Below the pieces are notes generated by a model. That model was not told the DNA's origin. It ran no database searches and saw only the letters and a program-made list of their open reading frames with translations. A stretch of DNA of 64,000 bases from Epiperipatus broadwayi (lineage: Eukaryota; Onychophora; Udeonychophora; Euonychophora; Peripatidae), in assembly GCA_028023455.1 (NCBI GenBank), contig JAQFVV010006215.1:3019230-3083229 (forward strand). The letters are read 5' to 3'. Position 1 is the stretch's first letter. Every line of letters begins with the position of its first letter. Position numbers and translations under genes: made by a program. Below, piece by piece: positions 26,601 through 64,000 of the stretch.

Positions 26601-27375
26601 TGTAGTATTTAAGTTCAAGAAATATTTTAGTATAAAAAAAGATCAATAAGAATACTCCAGAAGTTAAAGCGAATTTAAATGTATTAATTAAGGTCAATGG
26701 AAACTGTTTTAGGAATGAGTATAAAAATAAGAAAATTAAGTTATGTAATTAAAAGATTTCTACAGACTAAATGAAAAAACGGAAGAGCAAATTTTGAACT
26801 GATTAGGTAAAGATAAAATCTTACGAAATAGTAGATATGGAAAGTGAAAGTAAGTAAATGTTTTCGCAAAGGAATTTTAAGTAATGGAAAATTGCTGATA
26901 AGAGAACAATTAAACTGAAGACTATAAAAACCTGGGATTGTAGAGTTAAATGCTCTTTTTCCTCTTTCGTGCTAGTGAAGTGTTTTTTGTGCGCAACGAA
27001 TATCATCAGTAGCCAATCAACGTCTGTCAGGGAATAAATATAGATGTTTTGGAATCTGAAGATATAAAAATCTGACTAGTATTTAAAGTAGATCATCCTG
27101 ATCTTATTTTGTTTTTTGTAAGCCTAAAGGGCTCTTAGGTTTTAACTTGGAGAACTGGTACTTATTTAGCATAGTTGTGGAAAGAGTCAATCCATTAAAT
27201 AAAACAGTAATTATCAGGCAATATTGAAAGAGTATTTAAAGACTTTAAGAACTCCGTGACCATTTATTTATAAGCTTGTATATGTATTCTAGTTTTGTGT
27301 TGTATAACTTATAATAAATCTTTAGTACTAAATTTAGTTTTAGTTATTAATTAATTGTGGTTTGCCACTTCGAGT
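26601..27375 (+). repeat. 5' LTR of gypsy element 1
   Basis: The LTR starts TGTAGTATTTAAGTTCAAG and ends near ttgccacttcgag. A polyadenylation-type AATAAA lies in ataataaatctttag close to the 3' end. The sequence matches 29492-30258 along its length with scattered differences. The exact 3' limit is uncertain by a few bases. Confidence 0.88.
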
Positions 27376-27474
27376 CGTGGGTAAACAGAGAAATCAATAG
27401 TACAAGCACCACCAACATGTCGCAGTTGAAATTCGGACCTAGCCAGGAAAGTAATAGTACAAGCAGAATTAGAA

Positions 27475-28226
27475 TTGGCAAGCAATAGTATAGATCTAAA
27501 ATTGGAAAGACGGGTAAAATGTCAAAAGGTTAAGGTAGTAAGTATTTCGGAATTTGATGTAGGGAATACAATGGAATGGCCGTTATATGTGACGCAACTG
27601 GAAAATTTTTTCACGCTTAATGCCATAAATGATAATAGTAAAAAGGTAGCAGCAGCCTTGTTGTGTTTGGCAAGAAGGAAAGTAATTGAAATCATTAATA
27701 AGTTATTTGACGAACCTATAACGAAGTTAGTAAGTTATGAGGTGATAGTTAATAAATTAACAGAGTTTTTTTAGCCAACAGCCATCTAGGCACATTGCTA
27801 GGCTGGCACTCCGAAATAGAAGACAGGTTGCGGCAGTTAGTAAAAAAACTGTTAATATGGGGAATTGGGTAAACAAGTATTGTTGCACCAATTGCTATAG
27901 GAATGGCAGATGAAAAGTTAAGACAAACATTATTGACTGAAACCGAGTTGTTTTATGAATTAGTGATCAAAAAAGGGATTGTGTATGAGTTAATTATTGA
28001 GCAAGCTCTAGCTTTTAGAAGTAAAATGGACAAAGAGGGCAGAACAGCAGTTTTTAAAGTAGGATGCAGAAAAATTTTAAATCAGGTAGTGAGCCAATAC
28101 CTTTAGGGAAATGTTTTTGTTGTGGGGAATCAGAACATTTCGCAAAGAATTGTAAATAGTGTCGAGAAAGCTGTTTTAATTGCAATAACAGAAGGCATTT
28201 AGCAACAGTTTGCAAAAAACCGAATG
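27475..28226 (+). pseudogene. Gypsy element 1 gag remnant with two zinc knuckles
   Basis: Two open pieces, 27475-27774 and 27903-28106, carry a capsid-like region (ENFFTLNAINDNSKK, then MADEKLRQTLLTETELFYEL). They are followed in another frame by two CX2CX4HX4C knuckles (CFCCGESEHFAKNC and CFNCNNRRHLATVC) that would bind RNA during packaging. A stop (K*CRE) sits between the knuckles, and frame changes separate the parts. The gag is closely related to that of the element at 34-36.7 kb. Confidence 0.85.
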
Positions 28227-28540
28227 ATAAAAGAGAAATCCCCAAACAGAGGAGAGGTATGCAAAATGAAGTGAATATTAAAAAAGAGTATGATTTCACA
28301 CTGGCAAAATCAAGATTATTCATTAAAATATAAACGGAGAAAAGAAATCTCACACGCAGACATGTTGTTAAGATTTCCAGCTAATCATAGAGACATGCAA
28401 TAGTGAGTTTGGGTTAATTATATTGATAGCATGAACTCACATGTGGTAAATAGTAATACAGTCCAAAAGTGAACTAGGGAAGACAAAGGGTACATTATTC
28501 TGATAATGTGGATTAAGAAGAACTGGCCTAAAACTAGATC

Positions 28541-29457
28541 TTGTTATGTGGCAATGTTTTGCATTCTGGCCGAAAACAACAAAAAGCATGGGAGAGAGTG
28601 CATATTGATCATGCAGAACCAGTGAATGGAAAAATTCTGCTGATAATGACTTATGCATTATCAAGATGGATAGAATGTCATATTGTGAAAGATATGAGTG
28701 CCCTAAAAACAGTTAAGTGTTTAAAGACCATATGCTCGATTCACAGTTTTCCAGAAGTGGTTGTATCAGATAATGGAGCAGGTTTTACTGGAGAGGAATT
28801 ATGACAGTTTTTTTAATACCTGTGGGATTCATCACATGCGTGCATACCTACAAATCATCCTCAGTCAAATGAATTAGCAGAGAATACAGTACAGCAAGTA
28901 AAGGGAAGTTTTAAAAAAGTGAGTAGCAAGAAGCTTTACAAACATTTATGCTATACCAACATTCAACACCATCTACAATGACAGAAAAATCTCAAAGCAG
29001 AATTAATGTGTGGATGGAAACTAAGGACTAAATTGGCAGCTTTGCATCCTAATGAAAGTTTTGTTCCAAATATGAAGCAAAGTAAATTGAGTTGGAGAAT
29101 CTGTATGGGTGAGAGTTGTTATACGGAAAAAATGGATCAAGGGAACTATAGACATTATATTGTCAAATCAAATATACGTGGTCAGTGGAATTAATGGTTT
29201 AAAGTACAGATACCATGTGAACCATATAAAAAAAAGAGCCAGAGAAATGTAGCTGGAAATATGGCAAGATGCAAATATGCAGGAGGCAGAGAGTGATGAA
29301 AGAAGCAACATGAGAAGAAAGTAAGAGAAAAATCAGTTAATCGAGGAAAGCAGTGATGAAATGGCAGAAGAAATTCAAGCAAAACTGAAAATAAATAAAT
29401 CACCCAGATCTGTGCGCATCAAACGAAAACCAGAAAGATGGAAGGATTATGTGTAAG
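28541..29457 (+). pseudogene. Gypsy element 1 integrase remnant
   Basis: The DDE core is recognisable: WERVHIDHAEP (first Asp), VVVSDNGAGF (second Asp), and in a shifted frame NHPQSNELAENTVQ with the Glu. The C-terminal tail follows (LRTKLAALHPNE at 29006-29194, SVRIKRKPERWKDYV with its stop near 29454). Frame changes and stops make it non-functional. Nothing between the gag knuckles and the integrase resembles protease, RT or RNase H. Confidence 0.85.
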
Positions 29458-29491
29458 AAACAATTGCAACTTCTGGAGTGAGGGAAGGAAT

Positions 29492-30258
29492 TGTAGTATT
29501 TGAGTTCAAGAAATATTTTAGTATAAAAAAAAGATTGATAAGAATACTCCAGAAGTTAAAGCAAATTAAATGTATTAATTAAGGACAATGAAAACTGTTT
29601 TAGGAATGAGTATAAAAATAAGAAAATGAATAGTTACATAATTAAAAGGTTTCTACAGACTAAATGAAAAGAACGGAAGAGCAAATTTTGAACTGATTAG
29701 GTAAAGATAAAATCTTACGGAATAGTAGATAGGGAAAGTGAAATTAAGTAAATGTTTTTGCAAAAAAATTTTAAATAATGGAAAATTGCTGATAAGAGAA
29801 CAATTAAACTGAAGACTATAAAAACTCAGGATTGTAGAGTTAAGTGCTCTTTTTCCTCTTTCGTGTTGGTGTAGTAATTTTTGTGCACAACGAGTATCAA
29901 CAGTAACCAAACCCAGATGTTTCGGAATCTGAAAGTATAAAAATCCGACTAGTATTTAAAGCAGATTGTCCCGATCTTATTTTGCTTTATGTAAGCCTAA
30001 AGGGTTCTTAGGTTTTAACTTGGAGAACTGGTACTTATTTAGTATAATTGTGGAAAGAGTCAATCCATTAAATAAGACATAATTGTCGGGCAATATTGAA
30101 AGAGGGTTTAAAGACTTTAAGAACTCCATGATTATTTATTGGTCTGTATATATTTAAACTTGTATATATAGTCTAGTTATGTGTTGTATAACTTATAATA
30201 AATCTTTAGTATTAAATTTAGTTTTAGTTATTAATTCATTGTGTTTGCCCCTTCGAGA
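29492..30258 (+). repeat. 3' LTR of gypsy element 1
   Basis: The LTR starts TGTAGTATTTGAGTTCAAG right after the polypurine tract and ends at ttgccccttcgaga, followed by GTCAG. It is clearly homologous to the 5' LTR. The substitutions and small indels show that the insertion is not recent. Confidence 0.88.
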
Positions 30259-30710
30259 GTCAGAATGATTTTGGGTATTGCTTTTCATCAGATAATGATG
30301 ATATGAATGAGTTTGCAAATGAATATTTTGCACGGAAAAAGTCACAGACTGAAATAAAATGATATAATTTAGAAAGTATATTTAGGACATAAAGAGCTAA
30401 GCTATAAAATAAATTGAAGTATTTGGAGTCAACAAAATAATTTGACAATAGAATAGTATTTGTACATTTTGATATTGATTTTTTGAGACAAGTGATGGCA
30501 TTACTAAAATAAGATCTTGGTTTGGAAAAAAACATGGGTTATGAGAATAGGTTATGCATACTTAGATGTTTAGAGAATTGTTCAATTATTGACAATAAAT
30601 AATTAGAATAATAACAGATTTAAATAAAATAAAACTAGAAAAATTCCTTAATAATGAATGAAAATATTTGAAAACCAGGCACTCTTCACAAACCTGGAGC
30701 TTAATTGTAA

Positions 30711-31167
30711 GTATAGGGCATTTGAACTCAGACTTTCAAGCACCCTCCATCTATCCACACTATCTCATACAACTGATACACATTACAACACACATGTACA
30801 AAAAATAAATAATCACCAATATATGTATTTCATGCTAAACCAATAATATTGACATCAGCATGAAATTTGGGTTTTCATCATTAGATTTTCAATGATATGG
30901 ATGGCTGAAAAGTTGGGAGGTTGGAATGGGTTGAAGCCTGTCCATTAAAGTATGAAGATTTGCCATCTTAATGTAAACTGAGCACTGATTACATATATGT
31001 GTGGTAGATGATAATCTGGACCAACTGATGAGTGCTGAATTTAGCATGAAATACAATATTGGTGATCATTTATCTTTTCGACATGGGTGTGGTCATATGT
31101 ATCAGTTGTATGAGATAGTGTGGATAGATGGAGGGTGTTTGAAAGTCTGAGTTCAAATCCCCTACAC
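30711..31167. repeat. Foldback repeat of the 21.8-kb family with a 200-bp centre
   Basis: Left arm 30711-30843 (atttgaactcagactttcaa) and right arm about 31010-31167 (ttgaaagtctgagttcaaat) are inverted. The centre 30850-31010 matches 57800-57980 on the opposite strand. The outer end gagttcaaatccc resembles a pol III B box. Confidence 0.87.
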
Positions 31168-32108
31168 TTTTAATAATGAATGATAAAACCACTACCCCTA
31201 CCCTCAAAAAAAAAAAAGAGGAACTGAAAAGAAATTAGCTATTCTTAAAAATGAATTAAAAAAATATGTAACTGGAAAAAAATATATAAAAACAATACAA
31301 TATTAGAAGTATATGTGTGTAGTATAATAGGGCAAAAAATAATCTAGTAAATGAAAGAATTAAAGTGAGAACTAGCATTACTCATTTTTTAAAGATAAAT
31401 TAATTTTGGTAAAAAAAAGTTATCTAATTTATAGAGATAGCTGCACTGTCTTGAAAAGAATTGAATTGGATAAGACATAAAGGCAAAAATGTGGAGCTGA
31501 TGCTTAAAAGATATTGAAAAAATAAAATTTTGAAAACAAAAATAAATGTTTAATAAAATAAATATGCTTAAATAAAATATTAAAATATTCGTTAAAAAGA
31601 ACTCTCATAACATGTCTTTTTTCTTTAAAATGTAAATAGCTGATAATCATGTAATGGCGATTGTTTTGTTCATAAAGTAAAAGCAAAAATATTTTTAATA
31701 ATAGAACTAATAACGCATAAAAGAAATAGTAATAACATTATAAATAAAAGCCATGATAATGATAAATATAATAATAAATAATAAAAAATTAAACAAAAAA
31801 AAAAAAAGCTTTTTATTACAACTGAAATAGAATTTGAAAAAATCCCTATCTGTTGTAGTGTTTATAAATAATTCAAATTGCTACTGAGTACCTATAATAC
31901 AGCTAAATTATTTTTATTTCTTTAAAAAAAAAGTCTGGTATCATTAAACCAGTTAATAAACAAAATGTGTTCCTTAATAGCAATAACTAAAAAAAAAAGC
32001 AAAAATTTAGCATTATTAAAAATTATAAATTAATCTAAATCTATAAATTTAATAAGTTATAATTTTTGTATGCAAAAATTTTATAAATAAAATAGTAAAC
32101 TATATTTA

Positions 32109-63211
<31,103 letters not shown>

Positions 63212-63300
63212 CTAATATTATTAAAATTAACATAATTAAAACAGCTAAACCCCTAAACATCACATGATCATCATTTCTTATGATTGCTCATAACTGTTAT

Positions 63301-63709
63301 TAAAACAGGCAAAACTCTCTATACAGTAGTGCCACTCAGTGTGAGCCAGAGTAATCAATGGATGCCAGAAATCTTTGCATAAAATCCCTATCTAGTGTCT
63401 ACTCATCCAATATCCTTAGATGAGCTTGGATTGAAAATATTATTGTTTTCAATTTTAGACTCATAGTTTTGTAGTTAAGAAGAGATAAAAGATAACTGCT
63501 CGAGTATTGCATTAGATCCTAAGATCTAGGTGCAGTGCTCTCAGATCCAAGGCTCCTCACTCATGAAAGCCACAATCTAGAAAATAGTCTGGGGATATTG
63601 GATGAGTAGGCACTAGATAGGGATTTTATGCACAAGCCTTCTGCCATTCATTGATTACTTCTGGCTTGCACTTAGTGGTACTACTGTATGGAGAGTTTTG
63701 CCTGTTTTA
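63301..63709. repeat. Foldback repeat, relative of the 36.9-kb hairpin with a 170-bp centre
   Basis: Left arm about 63301-63420 and right arm 63587-63709 share the sequence of the 36.9-kb hairpin (taaaacaggcaaaactct; tctagtg.ctactcatcc). The arms have diverged. The centre carries a stretch (gcattagatcctaagatcta) also found in the 49.2-50.7-kb element. It separates ADH5 exon 3 from its decayed duplicate. Confidence 0.88.
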
Positions 63710-63711
63710 AT

Positions 63712-63860
63712 TAAAATAGGCATCTACTATACAAAACTAAAAATTAATATTAACCAGGCTTTATATTTGATAACCCTTGATCCAAACACTCTTGACAATT
63801 CCTATTATTTCATGATTAAAAATGCAAAAGTATATGGCTGTAAATCATTTATAGAATCAT
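63712..63860 (-). pseudogene. Decayed duplicate of ADH5 exon 3 (ghost exon)
   Basis: Beyond the foldback repeat at 63.3-63.7 kb, sequence resembling the true 63070-63211 exon and its 3' intron flank reappears in the same orientation. The flank (ctattatataaaattaaaat in the true copy) is matched near 63717-63740, followed by the AGCCTGGT end, the HE..GIV.SV stretch and a weaker upstream part. The copy has stops and a frameshift after KSV, and the zinc His context has become NHEIIG. It cannot encode the exon. It looks like a local segmental duplication of exon plus intron that has drifted freely. The 63.86 kb limit is approximate. Confidence 0.75.
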
Positions 63861-64000
63861 CTCAACATGGTTCCTAACTGGCCATGATAAAAGTTATTTA
63901 CTCTATAATTGATAAATTTATTAAAACAAAATGATTAACTTGAAAAATATTTTCCTTAATTAATGGCCCTCAGAATAATAAAGTTTTTAAGCTGCCTTCT

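Larger units (their letters stand above)
26601..30258 (+). mobile_element. Ty3/gypsy-like LTR retrotransposon, internally deleted and decayed
   Basis: Two LTRs of about 770 bp (26601-27375 and 29492-30258) flank a 2.1-kb interior with gag and integrase remnants. The 5-bp GTCAG before the left LTR (26596-26600) recurs after the right LTR (30259-30263) and is the likely target duplication. A purine tract (gagtgagggaaggaa) immediately precedes the right LTR, as expected for plus-strand priming. The protease, reverse transcriptase and RNase H regions are absent. It lies downstream of ADH5 exon 8, either in the last intron or beyond the gene. Confidence 0.9.

Overview
The window is AT-rich nuclear DNA of an invertebrate animal. 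One conserved host gene, split by many introns, is embedded in dense transposon debris. The spliceosomal introns, tRNA-derived repeats, Ty3/gypsy, RTE-like, CR1-like, hAT and Tigger elements exclude a prokaryote or a virus. Long introns, abundant foldback repeats and this transposon mix would fit a mollusc such as a cephalopod, but no marker in the window proves the taxon.

The host gene lies on the minus strand, from about 63.2 kb down to 32.1 kb. It encodes class III alcohol dehydrogenase (ADH5, S-(hydroxymethyl)glutathione dehydrogenase). Eight exons (63211-63070, 62982-62895, 48395-48263, 48180-48094, 41232-41103, 41025-40895, 40770-40635, 32260-32122) join with matching phases and no stop to give about 328 codons, roughly residues 39 to 366 of a ~375-residue enzyme. 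The first ~38 codons lie beyond the right edge. The last ~8 codons sit in a tiny terminal exon that I could not locate. Exon sizes match the vertebrate ADH family (142, 88, 220, 261, 136, 139), except that the 220 and 261 exons are each split by one extra short intron. Introns are either 77-124 bp or 6.9-14.5 kb, and the long ones hold the transposons. A decayed second copy of the 142-bp exon lies at 63.71-63.87 kb.

Region by region: 0-13 kb holds foldback repeats, a 1-kb hAT element (6409-7424) and an RTE-like LINE fossil (9.1-10.5 kb). A minus-strand LINE with esterase, endonuclease and RT blocks spans 13.7-18.0 kb and is interrupted by a 497-bp hAT MITE with an exact 8-bp target duplication. 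Next come large hairpin repeats at 21.8 and 30.7 kb and a LINE fossil at 24.0-25.6 kb. Two related Ty3/gypsy elements (26.6-30.3 and 34.0-36.7 kb) both keep gag and integrase pieces but lack protease, RT and RNase H. Inside the ADH5 introns lie a nearly perfect 132-bp-arm hairpin (36.88-37.16 kb), two further foldback elements (41.4 and 42.8 kb), a 1.5-kb foldback (49.2-50.7 kb), a 184-bp tandem duplication (51.7 kb), an almost intact Tigger transposon (54.7-56.9 kb) and a short foldback (59.5 kb). An anomalous poly-C/poly-G block at 47.67-47.84 kb may be an assembly error.

I found no clear candidate for a wholly new molecular system. The most unusual signals are the multi-copy long-hairpin repeats lying inside transcribed introns, the ghost exon, and the parallel loss of RT from two gypsy elements.
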